From contig RCAB01000090.1 of NCBI GenBank assembly GCA_003640385.1, positions 62,001 through 126,000 on the forward strand: a DNA stretch of 64,000 nucleotides, given 5' to 3'. Below are positions 13,901 through 26,174 of this stretch, one piece after another (positions within the stretch are counted from its first letter, which is position 1; every line of letters begins with the position of its first letter). Below the pieces are notes generated by a model, which saw only the letters and a program-made list of their open reading frames with translations, was not told the DNA's origin and did no database searches. Origin of the DNA: Setaria digitata (Eukaryota > Nematoda > Chromadorea > Rhabditida > Setariidae). Both the position numbers and the translations under genes were made by a program.

Positions 13901-14632
13901 TCTCGGACAACAATTGCCGAGGAATGAGACAAGACGGTCAGTTAAAAGAACTGCCATTCAAAATTATTTTCCATTGCATAGGATGAGGCACTACAACAAC
14001 AACGACATGTTCGATAATGAGCCAAAATTCGTTCGGTATCAAAAGCGCTTAGAAAAGAAGGCACCATAATCAAATAACTTCTGCAGGATGTTACATCAGC
14101 AAAACTGTGGGAAGTGCGAAATCAGAGGTGTTTACTACTTCTGAACGACAGCTCTGATGGTCTCAGAAATATCTAAAAAATAGGATCTCTGCAGATGTTT
14201 GCAGATAATCTAATAGAGCCTTATCATTGCACTGCCATTATGACAAAGATTTGAATAGTTGTGTGTTCACCAAATACGTAGAAATGATCTTCCCCGCAAT
14301 ATATATTTGCATTTTCTGTGACTGAAAGGCTCATTGAATAAGCAATTAGAAAGTGATGCATTCGTCTGAACGAATAAATTACTTCATACATTCAGAATTG
14401 ATCGGCCGGTTGCTTTCTAAGTATTTCATTCTGTTTAATAGTATTTGACTATGGAGAGAGATTTTTTATGTATTAGCTGGAGATGCTAATATTTGAAACC
14501 TTCTGAGAAAGATCGCACTGGGAAGCTTCTGTTAACTCTCACTTAATAGCATGAAGCTGGAGCTCAACCACTACATTCATTTTCGACAGTGATAACAAAT
14601 CAGGACGTTAACAGATTTCAGAAATCTACAAG
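7922..14632. other. Gene-poor spacer
   Basis: About 6.7 kb between the divergent ZP gene (-) and the kinase-like gene (+). It contains homopolymer A/T tracts, an eroded open stretch at about 9345-9870, a 17-nt imperfect direct repeat (9700-9716 and 9744-9760), and slightly GC-richer islands near 12010-12210 and 13860-14060. The island at 13869-14030 starts with ATG, is rich in Arg and Asn, and ends at a possible donor (phase 2), so it might be a 5' exon of the next gene. I could not join it in phase to the exon at 14633, so it is left out of that model. Confidence 0.4.
9700..9760. repeat. 17-nt imperfect direct repeat
   Basis: The motif tctggNNcaaggccgcc occurs at 9700-9716 and again at 9744-9760, unusually GC-rich for this region. 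Function unknown; it sits within an eroded open stretch. Confidence 0.5.
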
Positions 14633-17528
14633 ATGAAGCAATTAAAAGTGCAGAGTTCAAGTAAGGATTCATTTTCGAAAAGGGCAAGGAAGAAAGCAGT
14701 GGAAATTACGCCGAGAAATTCGCACCAGTCAAATGAGGGACTTACAAGGGATGCAGAAAAAAAGAGTCAGATCGTTAAGCAGCAACATGTCATAAATCAG
14801 GTAATGTGGATTCAAAAAACTTCACAAGGTTGCAAAATTCATCCAATCTAACAGTATCGACTGTAGAATAACAGAATCCTAGTTTCAGAATTTGAAGAGC
14901 ATTATCATTAGCAACAGTTTATTAATTTTTCATGGTTTTAGTTGACTGGAGCTACAGTGGTATTTTCTTACAGAATTCGAAGCATTTGGGAAAAGAATTA
15001 ATGGGAACAAAAGATGTGATTGAATTTGTAGGTGACTTGTTCCGCAAGAATATCTGTCTACCAAAGAAATATTGGAATCTGTGGAGTCAAATTAAGCAGG
15101 TTTGAATTTTCTTAACTAAAAATTAAGAAGGCGTTTAAATTTTTGACGAAATTTGATTTGAAATTTATCGTGCCCTACTCTATTCATTTAACAAATTATT
15201 TATTTATTTATTTTTATACCGTCTCCTCTACATAGTTATAAATTACACAACACATTTTTTCCATAGTTTTTTCTACAAATTTCAACCTGGTATAAAAATA
15301 GTATCTAAATTTTTCGAGTCACAGTAATTTGTTAAAAAAAAAGGAAATGAGAAAAAAGGGAAGATCTTCTTGCCAGGTCTAAACTGCATTTATCTATTAA
15401 AGTAGTTCAGGTCATAAATTAGTTTAACCTTTTTAGGATCAAAGTATTCATGTAGTCCAAGAATTATTAAGGAGACATGACTAAATTACGTAATAGTCTT
15501 ATCAAAAGTATTTCGAAAGCATTTTATGAATCTTATCTGAATAGTGCTTTGTCCTAAATATTAAAATTGTGATAAAGAAAAACTGTCATCTTGCATTTAA
15601 TTAGGATATATTTTTGTTTTGTTTTCCAGTTCTGAAATCAATTTCCTAGTGCTGGCAGTTAAGGATTTGTCAGAAATGAAAAATCAGAATGAAACTTTTC
15701 GAAAAATTGAGCTAAAATTTATATGTTGACACTTATTTGGATAAAGATAATCTGTTCATGATAACGAACTGGAAAATATTTACTATTATTATATACGAGG
15801 TCGAAGGTTAATGAAGGTATCTTCAAGCTTAATGCGGTTTTTCTAGAACGTATTTCCTAGATCTAGCAACCAAAGCTACAAATCGATCAATCGAGACTTA
15901 TTGGAGAGTTCCACAATAGAAAAGACAAAGGCAACTGGCGTGTTATGGGAATGCGCAATACACGTAGTAACTTGGTCACTGTCGAGTATGACGTAGTGCG
16001 TCTATGCAAAACAAATACTTCAAATGGTGCACCGTTTCCTGACGTAAATGTCTCAGTGATTAACTTGAGTTAATTATTTTATGTTAAGTAAGAGGTTTAA
16101 AAGAGCTATCTTTAGAGTGTTAATTACAACTCTAAGTGATGAATTTAAAAGTTGCATTGCAGATGACGACGAGAGAAAAGAATGAACATATAATGAAGCT
16201 CTGTGCTTCGGACAATTCTACTAATCACATACTCTTCATGCAGCAATATAAATTGCTTCTTCTCCTCAGAAAACATTACCAAAATTACCGGTAAAAAAGC
16301 ACTATTGAACTTGTTGGTTTATAATTTTTTTTATAAAAAAAAAATCAAAATCAGGAAAAAAGCGCTTTTGCGCTAATGAATCTCCTAAGAAATATAAGGA
16401 ATGAGTTAATTTTAAAGCGTTGTGTATTAAATTTTAAGGTTAAGCCAAGTCTCTCTTTCAAGATCATTTTTTTTTTCAAGGCAGCGTAAACATTTTCCAG
16501 CCGTATTTGGATGCGGTGCGTTTGAGGAACTTTGCTACAAAGAGGTCATTTATATTTAATGAGGGACAATTTCTGTCAGTGCTCCAAAACTTTCTTTTAA
16601 AAGTGGATTTTATTGTAAAAATAGTTAAAAGATTTCTCCTTCCAAACTAATAATTTTGTAATAAACTTGAGGGATATTTTTATTCATTTTACGACATCCA
16701 ACCTTATGTACCAAAATTTCGCGCTGAAATAAACAACATACTAGAAATCAATTTTCAGAAATTGTCTGCAGACGATTTGTTACCGAAGCTACTCATTTAT
16801 TTCCCGTATCCAAATCCAAGACCGTATTTTCTACAGGAGAAAATTCAACCAACATTAGAAGAAGTTTTTCGGATGACACAGTTTGGTGTCTTAAACGTTG
16901 GAACTACTCGAGATGTAATTATCGGTTGCGTTAAGGTTAATTTTTGACAGAGTAGATTGAAGATTTTTTTTTAGATCGAGTTAATTCTTACGTGGATCAT
17001 ATTTAATTCTTATAAATGTCTGTTTATTCAGGCTTTACGATTAGTGCATCGAATTGGATATGTGCATCGCTGTGTAACACCGTATAACTTCGCGGTCCGT
17101 CTTGAGGCCTCGAAAATGATCCTTCAGAATGACTTATGTGAACAGATATGTCTAACTGATTTAACACTTGCTCGGAAGTACAAGGATGTAAAGAGACCCC
17201 CCAGAAGGGTGACTGCTTTTATAGGAACCTATAAGTACAGGTCAGTCTTGACTAATTACAGTAGGAGTAAAGTAACATATAGTGTTCAGAAACGTTCAAG
17301 AATTTTGAAAACATTTGTGGATCTTCCTCGAGGGCGAAACTATTTTATCAATATTTTGGTGAAGCCATTGTCTTCAATTTCTCAGTGAGCATATCATCGA
17401 ATTGCAGCTCAATCTCAGCACACAAACATTTGGAACAGTTGCCGAAAGATGACATAATTTCTTGCCTTTACATGTTCTGTGAATTTTTGCAAGGCTTTTT
17501 GCCATGGAGAACACTGAAAAATGTTGAG
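14633..17528 (+). CDS. CK1/TTBK-type kinase-like gene, probably a pseudokinase (3' end not found)
   Basis: Exons that join in phase: 14633-14800, 14974-15099, 15847-15963 (least certain), 16163-16290, 16481-16544, 16759-16935, 17032-17240 and 17408-17528, about 370 codons. The first exon is a Lys/Gln-rich leader; an acceptor at 14622 just before the ATG suggests trans-splicing. CK1-family landmarks are clear: HFPAVFGCG before the hinge, GYVHRCVTPYNFAV for the catalytic loop, TAFIGTYKYRS for the activation segment, and HLEQLPKDDIISCLYMF plus LPWR for the region after it. The catalytic motifs are lost. HRD is HRC (17065-17073), DFG is DLT (17158-17166), no GxGxxG loop is visible, and the ATP-binding lysine is not evident (the nearest match, CAIH, lies in the uncertain exon). 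Worms carry large CK1/TTBK-like families, many divergent. The C-lobe after 17528 is unresolved; exon-like stretches occur near 17620 and 17888-17953. It could be a pseudokinase or a decaying gene. Confidence 0.7.
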
Positions 17529-19448
17529 GTTATATTGTTTTTACATTTTCTCTTTTTCTGGAGGAAAAAAAATGATAATATCTAACGGTCTTCTCATCCT
17601 TATTTCTGTTTCGAGCAGGAAATAACAATAGGCACGTTGGTTATTAGTTTATTTTCACGAGTTTTCATCATCTTTTCCACAATTTTTAAAGATACTATAT
17701 ATTTCAGTTAAATGAACATTTGGCACACTACTGAATTCTTAAAAAATAAAGGATTTTGAAGTGTGATGAGACGAAGAGCAATAGCTAAAGTGCTAGATGT
17801 TGCGCAGTGCTTGTGAAACAGCATAAAATCCCCACTTTTAACAAAAAATTTTGTACATAACTGAATATTTTGGATTCGTTATTGACAGTATTTTATAGAA
17901 AATAATAACGATGAAACGCGAACTACAGATGAAACCACCAATTTTTGTAAATAATAATGGTGGGAACAGGATAGCGGTTGATCTGAGTCAACTGAGTGGA
18001 ATGTTCACATTGCTTGAGCAAACCAAATCTTAGTAAATTCTTTTATTCAAGATAGCAAAGACCAGCAAGTACATCTCAATATTTAGAATTTTCGTTTCCG
18101 GATTTATAAGGGTGATTGTTTTGATCCTTGACGATGACCTTGTAATTCTGGAAGGCCGAAGATTTGTCTTTACAGCTTTCATCCCCGTAAACCTTGATTC
18201 TAGAGGTACCAGGTGCTTTTCATGACTGCTAAACTTTGATGTACATTTCAATAGAAGCCCGCTAATAATTGACTTTTTATAAATTTATCTTCCTGTACTA
18301 TTCCGTATCAATTTCACTCCTTTTACTTAAGCGGTCGAGGACTACCCTATTTGATGATATATAAAATGCTCAATGCAATCGCATCTCAGCATCATACCGT
18401 TGACGAAGGTTCATTTGAACTATTTGGCAATTTCAAGTATGTCTTTTAGAGGCTGTTGTCAAACTTTATATCTTCACTAATTTGTCTCCTAAATATGTTC
18501 GGTGCATTTGAGAATTGTACACAACTCTGTGTACAACTGCAAGCTCAAAAATATAATTTCTTTTTTTTTTGGTTGGCTGTCAAATAGTGCATTTAGTGAT
18601 TATCACCGTGCTGTCTTTCTAATATCTGGTGAAGCAGGTTCCTTCTCCACTCCAGTATCTCTGATGACCCTGCTGGTCTGGTAGCTTTTTTTTTTCCTAA
18701 TATTTGTGGCCTATTTTTCTTTCCAAGCAAAAAATCTCTAGTATGTTGCAGTTGGAGGGTAACTTATGGGGTAAAAACTATTTCGGCATCCATCAAATTT
18801 CTTTTTAGTGAACTGAAAGCAATTTCTGGATTTTCTGCGCAACAAAAAGTTGCATTTCGTAAAAAACGATACGAATTTGCTCTTGCAATTTTCTTCCAAC
18901 TTTACTTCTCTTCTCTGTTCAGTTGTTTGGCTTTAGAACGTTTCGTAAATTTCTTATCTGACAGAAAATATTCCGTTCATTTTTTTTTTTTTTTGAATCA
19001 AATTAGCGAAATGTTGCATTTCTATGCAAATTCTTTTAAAAGTGGCTTCTAATATCACCTTAAAAGAATAATTTATTAAAAATTTACAGTAAAGTCCAAA
19101 AACGGTTCTCAGAAGTGACGGGAAGGTACGATCATGAAATGTTGGTTTCAAAGGAGATATAAAAGAACCATTCTTGAATGCCCTAAGTGTTTCATTAAGA
19201 CGAAAAGGAATAAATGAGTGATTTTTTTTTTTTGATAGATATATGCAATACTAATTACCAATTACCAACAAAACAATAAATAATGCACCTTTTTTATCTT
19301 GTAGACATTTAAGAGAGCATTTCTGAATTGCAAATATACTTGTAAGAAGCAGAAGTATCCATGTCCTCTTTAGAAAAGATTTTCTTGAAGATTACTGTAT
19401 TTGAAATTATGCTAAGAAAAGCTATTGGGATGCATAAATCAAATTAAA

Positions 19449-19724
19449 TCAAAGCTTCCTTTTGCGCAGGGAATTATAAGAAAATCGAGCAATATGGATT
19501 TGTTCAGATGGAAAAATCTGTTCTAGTTCTTTGGGAAGACTTCTCACTAACATTTGTTCGTCATTAAGCTCACAAGCTTCAAGACGTGGGCCAGCGGAGT
19601 AGTAAAATGAACAGTTGAAGAAAAAGTTTTCGATTGGAAAGTAGAGCACCGAAAAATCTGTAGGATTAATCAGATATTTCACAATTACGCTTGGAAAGCC
19701 AACAGTTCGGTCGATTGTCAACAT
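19449..19724 (-). CDS. Orphan single-exon ORF, 91 codons, unrecognised
   Basis: An open frame on the complement from ATG at 19724 to TGA at 19449. Composition is balanced, with aromatic residues, and it is not dominated by Lys/Ile/Phe like chance frames here (segments such as YYSAGPRLEACELNDEQ and LPKELEQIFPSEQI). It ends in a basic tail (RKRKL). No family is recognised, and no splice acceptor or spliced-leader site is obvious just upstream. It may be a real small gene, a last exon, or chance. Confidence 0.25.
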   Translation of the reverse strand: MLTIDRTVGFPSVIVKYLINPTDFSVLYFPIENFFFNCSFYYSAGPRLEACELNDEQMLVRSLPKELEQIFPSEQIHIARFSYNSLRKRKL

Positions 19725-21050
19725 TTCGATTAGTCCACTACGGACATTTTGAAGAATAAGGACAAGAAGGCTTCAATCCTCCAAGAAGTACCTGTCGCCT
19801 ATGTCGGATATCGCATTCTTTCACTCCGGAAGGATGGCTTCCGAAGCGTTTTCCAGAGTCCTTTGCTATGAACTACACGTATATGTTAGGAAAGGTAGAA
19901 CTCGGAATTCTGATTCCCACTCATGATCGACTTCAACACAAGCCTTTTCAATGGACAACTGTTTTTCTGCAGATTTAGCTGACTAGCATTCTATCTCATT
20001 TTCTTCCTGTAATTGCTCCTTTCCTTATAGAATTCTTTTTAATTCTTTATTGTAAAGCATCCGGAAAATTTCTATCCTCAGCATTACCAACATTATACGG
20101 TTGCAATTTTCATCAAGAATTTAGCGAATAATTGAAATAGCGATAATTTTCGTCACTTGTATAATGTGCAAAATGTAAAGAAACTGTTGATTGCAATCAA
20201 TAATTTCAATAGGGAGAATGATTACCATTCTCGATAGCGAATAAAACTGAAATGCAAACTTCAGATGCAAATTACTCAAAAGTATTCGTGAATAGCTTTA
20301 TGAATTATTGCAGCACATTTATTCAACTGTTCCATTCTTCCAAAGCAAATCGGTTATGAAATATGAAATTGCTGAGACTATAGTTGAGACTTCTTGATGA
20401 TTCGTTGGAACTTCAGCAATATGGAAGTGACAGAAATGGTAACCTTAAATTTTGCGAACTTATGAAGGTTAAAATGGGAAAATGCGAGGGCGCTTTCAGA
20501 AATTACTCTTCAACAGGTCACAATCTCTACCATACGACTAGTTTCAATATATAAGTGCTATGTGAAGTTTCCGCCACCACTGTAAATCAATTGCAAATAT
20601 ACCGCTGAAACACCTTTCATTAACAACATTACATTTGGCAGGGAAGATTGAGATTGCATTAAGGGATTATATGTATTGATCGAAGTGGCACAGGGAGACA
20701 TAAACAGTGAGATTTGGAGTTGGTTAGGCCGTGTGGTAATATTGGTTGGGGTTATTGGTAGCGCTGTTAGGTCTTCGTGTTTTTGGCCTCAGTTTTGAGG
20801 TACATGAAATACCCTTGATTGTTATGTAGCCAATATGCCTATTACATTAAAGCAAGGTAAGGTATAGTGTGTGGAGTGGTGATTAATCATGGCAATTGTC
20901 GTGACAATGATTGGAGGAAGGGCGTTACATTGAATTTTGTGCAGAGCTACGTTTTATTTTGATAATCAGCTGCAGAAAATATTACGGAGAGTTTTTAAAA
21001 GATATTGTAAACTGTATTACAGCATTACTTCTAATATACTGTGCTAATAT

Positions 21051-21053
21051 CAG
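21051..21053 (+). promoter_or_regulatory. Probable spliced-leader trans-splice acceptor for hnRNP K
   Basis: An acceptor (taatatcag) ends six bases before the ATG at 21060, with no in-frame upstream coding and no matching donor nearby. This is the usual arrangement for a trans-spliced nematode mRNA with a very short 5' UTR. Inference from position only. Confidence 0.5.
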
Positions 21054-21059
21054 AAAAGG

Positions 21060-24000
21060 ATGAAGCGTTCTGGAGGAGACAGGTTTGGAAGTGGAAGTAA
21101 GCGAGCACGAATGGATAGCTATGAAGAAGCCCTGGCGAACGGAAAATATGAATTGCGACTAGTTGTGACAAGTCGAGGAGCGGGTGGTATTATAGGCCGA
21201 GGAGGCGAAAATATCAAACGCCTCCGTTCTGAGGTACTGTCATTTGGGTAACAATTCTGTGATATTCCACCTCGTACTTCACAGTTTCTCTTTCGATGTT
21301 TTTGTGATTTATACTCTTAGGAGCACTGAGTCCGAAATTCATTTGCCTAACAAGTAAGATTAGTTCGCCCTCTTCGGACTACTTTTTTTCAATGAATGAA
21401 CATCAAACTACCGGCACCTTTTAGCCATTATGTCTCTCGAGCAGAGATTTTGATGTTCGATTAGTACTGTTTTTCTAATTCCGTCATTTCCATTAACAAA
21501 TAGACTTGCTTGTAAGATTTCTTCCTTATACGAAATAAATTTTGATAAATAATCGAAGTGGATTTTCTAAAGATTTTGATGTTGAATTTAACTGTTAAGC
21601 AAATGCGTTTTGGTCAGGGCTTCAAAAGGGTTATGTCTTCTCTCCCCGTAACAACTAAAATTTGCTTGGAAATACAAAATCCTTGCATCCAAAAACTTCA
21701 GAAAAGTTCAAGAAGGAGTTAGATTACAATTATGTGCAACGACCTTTAACATTCTGTTGTTTGGCGGACTGAGCAACATGAATTACGAAATTGTGAACAC
21801 AGCCCAAACTAATGCTCATTTGCAGTTCGACGCGAACCTGACCGTCCCAGATAGCCAGACGCCCGAACGGTAATTTATCCTGGAAATACTCGTTGCCCTC
21901 ACTACTGATTACTCGTTGGGCCACGACCGTTATTGCCACCGGGTCTCCACACGATGGATAACCGCACCAAACCTACAGCTCTAACAGGCTGACCTTGAAT
22001 TACCTTCCACATTTCTTTCACAGACCTACTGCTACAAAATAGGTGACATGCCTGCCTGCCCTATATGTTCCACCTGCTTATTATCTTAGGCTTGTGATTG
22101 ACTTTTAGGATATATTTCACAATGAAAATTTCTGGTAGCTTCTGAAGGCATTTCGTTCAACTAAGACATCGGAGAGCAGGAGGGACATGTTTTCTAAAAT
22201 TTGAAAGGCAATTTTTTAATATCCCTTCCGATATCATGAAATATCCTAGTAACAGGAATAGATTATTTAGTCTTTATTTTCTTTAAAATTAGTTATTGTA
22301 AAGCGACATCTTGAGGCCATCATATTTGATTAAACCTATGAAGAGCAGGAGGGGCATGTTTCCAAAATTTTTTAGCAGAGAAGGCCATTTTTTTTTCAAA
22401 AATTTGATTAGCTTGAAAGTCTTGGTTGGTATAGAGCGCACTTTTTTCAATGTGGAGCTTCCTTGCATTACTGTAAGGTAAAACGAAGGATTTATCAAAA
22501 ATTCGATCTGAATAATGCACGTCCTCTTCTTGCAGTAATAATTTTGTGAAATTCGCACGATTCCTCCATCAGACTTCGCAAGCAACTGTTTTATAAAATA
22601 CCTCGTTTTCACTTTTTTCTTTCTTTATTATTATTATTATTATTATTATTAGAATTGTATTATGCATGCTGTTCAGGGTATTGACACTCACTGCTACAAC
22701 AGAAAACATCTCAAACTGTTTGCGTGAAATCATACCACGTCTTGACGAGGTGAGTATCAGTTTGTATACACTGGAAAAAACTTGCTTTTTTCCTAAAAAT
22801 TTCAATAGCTTGAAATAATTATAAATAACTGAGTAATTGTGGGTCATAGGTTTAAGACGGAGCTTGGACTTTTTCAGTGAATTGAGGCTTTTCGAATCTG
22901 ACAAGAAACGTGAAGAGTCTTCAATTTTCTTTTTAGGGTACAGGAAAGATAAAAGTGAAAGAGTTTTTAGAATCGCGAGGATGACCATGATCGGCGAGGG
23001 AAGAAAGCGGACAGATCGGATAGTGAAATCAAGGTTTTAGTGCATGAGTCTCATGCTGGCGCTGTTATTGGCCGTGGTGGATCACGAATAAAGGAACTTC
23101 GTGAAAAAACCGGAGCACAGCTCAAGGTTTCTTTACTGCTTTTTTTTTTTAGTTTTATGGCGTCCCTAACATGAATATATTGTTGCTGTAAACAGATATT
23201 GTTGCTAACATTTCGATTTTTTCTGGTCAAAGTTGATAACATGCATTCAAATTTAATACGCCTTTGTATACGTTTGTAGGATGATAAGTAAAATATTTCC
23301 TTAATTTTCCAACCGTTTACATCAATCAAGAAGTTTCCTCTGCACAGAACTAGTTTCTGTGTTTACTTTCTGCTTCAGAATTGATGGGAAATGGTGCATT
23401 TTGTTTCGTTTTAGCACAGTGAGTAGTACTGAGACAGGAGTAACGGTATAAAAAGATGCGAGTAATGCCTCCAAATACAAGGGAAAGTAAAAGAGAAACG
23501 GATTTATTTCCATTATAGCTTATTATTAATTGGCAGGTTTTTTCACGCTGCGCACCGCAATCTACTGAAAGAATCGTTTTGTTGAATGGTGAAGTAGAAA
23601 AAATAATCGACTGTATCAACGTCATTATCGATGTGCTAAAGGAGGTAATTTATGTATAAAAATTTATCAGATAAAATATATATATGCTTATGATAAATGC
23701 TGTGTTTGATTTAGCATGCTTGGGAAAGACGTGAATATTGATTTCACAACTTTCAGATCCCAATAAAGGGACCCATTCGGCCATATGACCCCATGTATTA
23801 TGATCCAGATATTATAAGCGATTACGGTGGATATGCACCTGATCGGAACTTCATTTCACGTGTGGGTCGAGGGCGCGAGTATGGGTTTGGTGGTGGCATT
23901 ATTCCTTCACGGTATCCAGGAAGAGATGATCGTTATGGTGGGATTAGGGACATGATCGGACGCTATTCACCTATTCCGGCTATGCAGACTACACAGGTGG

Positions 24001-25097
24001 GATTAATTGACGTGAAATAACTTTTAAAAATTCGTTTTGGGGTATGTAGTATGCTGAATCTTGTTAGTTTTTTCAACTACAGGATCTGAAACTTTGCTAA
24101 GTCCGTACAGCTTAGAATCGGAAGTGATTATTTTTGTCAAATTTTCATTTTTTTCGGTTTAGTTATCCAGCATCTCTTCCTCACTTCCGAGAGACATATC
24201 TTAGGTGAAATATTCATTGAATATAAATTTGTTTGTTAATTTTAGCATAATAGCAGTTTGGTGTGCCTTCCGGATGTTAGTGTTTTGATAGGTTCCGAAA
24301 AAGAAGGTCTCTCTTTTTAGAAACCCATAAAAAATTGAATTTGAATTTCTTAGAGAGGTTTGGTCTCTGTGTTTATTACTCGCATGCATATACTATGAAA
24401 CTTCATATCTAGGTCACAATTCCTGATGAATTGGGAGGCGCAATAATAGGTAAAGGTGGCTCACGGATCAACCGAGTCCGTGAAGAGTCAGGAGCCCAGA
24501 TCGAAGTTGAGCCACATCGTGACAATGGTGGTGACCGCATCATAACAATTTCTGGTACTCGAGAACAGATTCAAGCAGCGCAGTATCTTTTACAGCAGTG
24601 GTCAGTAAACTTTTGTTTGTTTCTTATTTTGTTTAGGTTGCCCGTATCTCATAAATTAACTAACTGACATAAACTGTTCTTCAATTTTATAGTTCTTTTC
24701 TGTTTTTTGCTTGAAATTTGGTTAAGGCTGAGCATACCTTTCATGTCTGTAAGAGTCTCGCCTAGCTTATGCAGTCTTCTGGAAAAGTTATATGTAAATT
24801 GCCTACGGTGTTTGCAGTGCGTATTTGACTTTAATTCTATCCTTCTTAAGTGCTGCTGTTGTCACAGCGAAACGTATGTTGAGTGCAAGTTTTTTTTCTT
24901 TCGAGAAGTGGGAATAGGGAGCTTATATTTGCTTTTTTGACTTACATTTTAGTTTGGTCGTCATATTCCCAATTAATCCTTAGGGAGAACGTTTCATTCC
25001 CATTGTATTGTTTTATTCATTCTCATTTGCTTATAGATTGCATTATTTCAGTGTTCGTACATCCGAAGCTGGAAGACGTTATTTGAGCGAGCATTAA
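21060..25097 (+). CDS. hrpk-1: hnRNP K-like protein with three KH domains
   Basis: A complete gene of eight exons: 21060-21233, 21826-21869, 22677-22749, 22971-23126, 23537-23644, 23757-23996, 24413-24600 and 25052-25097, 343 codons including stop. It binds single-stranded, C-rich RNA or DNA and acts in splicing, translation and mRNA stability, nuclear and cytoplasmic. KH1 spans about residues 29-97 ([13 protein letters not shown], GxxG loop at 46-49; then [19 protein letters not shown]). KH2 spans about 118-185 ([20 protein letters not shown]). A Gly/Arg/Tyr-rich linker follows (about 186-265, [10 protein letters not shown]), then KH3, about 266-330 ([40 protein letters not shown]). The order and spacing, with KH3 close to the C-terminus, match hnRNP K and C. 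elegans HRPK-1. All GxxG loops are intact. The N-terminus is short and Arg/Gly-rich. A poly(A) signal follows at 25298. Staufen starts on the same strand about 1.1 kb downstream. Confidence 0.96.
22625..22651. repeat. (TTA)n microsatellite in hnRNP K intron
   Basis: Nine uninterrupted TTA units end 25 nt before the exon-3 acceptor at 22676. A likely polymorphic marker close to a splice site. Confidence 0.9.
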
Positions 25098-25297
25098 ATG
25101 GTCAAGATGTCGAAAACTTTTACTGTCTTATTATTCAATATATGTTTTCTCCATTCTTTTTTTTTTTTTTTTTTTTTTGAAATGCAACGTTTTTTGGCGA
25201 TTTTGTAATAGGCTGGAACAGTTATTGTATTATTACCATTCTTTAAATGCATGCTTTGTCATTTGTATCATTGTGTGATCTCCTTTCATTTACGTCC

Positions 25298-25303
25298 AAT
25301 AAA
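25298..25303 (+). terminator. poly(A) signal of hnRNP K
   Basis: AATAAA 200 nt after the stop codon at 25095-25097, the first canonical signal in the 3' flank. A second overlapping AATAAA starts five bases further on. A T22 run lies just upstream (25157-25178). Confidence 0.6.
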
Positions 25304-26162
25304 ATAAATTTCATTCGTGTTGTCCGCTCCCACTGAAGTGTCATTGCGCTTCGAAAATATATAACAAGGGAAAATTAAAATACTGTCATTCAACTGCACT
25401 CTGTGAAAAAACATTCCTGTTATGTTGCTGTGAGTGTTGTTGATATATGTTAAGCACGATTTATCAATGGCATTAACCCGAATATTTATGTGATTTGTAG
25501 TATTTAATGTCTGTTCTTTTCCCAATAATTTGTTACGAACCACTGCAAAACATACTTATTATTTGAGGATGTGGAGTTAGGAAAATAAAACATAATACTT
25601 GTTAGGAGAGTTTTATGTTTAGAATAGCGAAATTTTGGGGCTCTCATATAGTTCCATAAATTGATGCTATCTCCCATTAAAATGCGTTAATCAGAGGATG
25701 CATTGCGTTGGGTATTTGTAAGCATGGGGAGGTAGGTAACAGTCGCTGATATTAGCTGCAAGGTGTAGTATCTGTTCTTGTTGCTGTTTTACATCATCAC
25801 AACCTACTTTGAATTTTGTTTTTTTCTGCTGCACTGTGTTCAGATAGCATTTGAATTTTTGAAGCAAAATTATAATTGATTTGAGATGTCATTGTTGGTC
25901 GAACTTGTGAATTGTGGAAGTTTTTTCCCATTGCTGTTGATTTTTGATCCCTCGAAAGTACTTTGTCAATGCTTTATTACATTCAAATTTATGTCCTGTT
26001 AATCATGGAAAGTTCGGAAAATTGTTTAGAGTTTATGGATGATTCAATGTGATGTGATATCCCTAGGTTCCGAGGTGTAATGTGATTTGGGCATTAAGGG
26101 CATTAAGCTATGTATAGATTTCCTTCTATGTTTAGGTTGTTTGGAAACAATCCTTATCACAG
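25304..26162. other. hnRNP K to Staufen spacer
   Basis: About 860 nt between the hnRNP K poly(A) signal and the first Staufen acceptor. Holds no exon or RNA gene that I can support; presumably the Staufen promoter or, if the two genes are co-transcribed, an intercistronic region. Confidence 0.4.
26160..26162 (+). promoter_or_regulatory. Probable trans-splice acceptor for Staufen
   Basis: An acceptor (ccttatcacag) directly precedes a 12-nt leader and the first in-frame ATG at 26175. No coding exon upstream fits, so a spliced leader is the simplest reading. Position-based inference. Confidence 0.4.
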
Positions 26163-26174
26163 GTCGACAGTTGC

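Larger units (their letters stand above)
17529..21059. other. Spacer with unresolved kinase 3' end
   Basis: The first 500 nt probably hold the missing 3' exons of the kinase-like gene; the candidate at 17888-17953 ends in TAA. The rest has no recognised gene. An open frame on the complement at 19724-19449 (91 codons, ATG to TGA) looks more protein-like than chance but matches nothing I know. Another on the complement, 18251-18030, is less convincing. The final 300 nt before 21060 probably contain the promoter and outron of the hnRNP K gene. Confidence 0.4.

Noticed and set aside
18030..18251. Open frame on the complement of 73 codons with many Arg/Ser
   Set aside because: No supporting splice sites or similarity; overlaps the probable 3' region of the kinase-like gene.
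22289..22988. Overlapping long frames on the complement inside the hnRNP K gene
   Set aside because: They lie across introns and the KH2 exon of a well-supported gene on the other strand.
25286..25543. 85-codon frame on the complement beyond hnRNP K
   Set aside because: Overlaps the hnRNP K poly(A) region and has no coding signals beyond openness.
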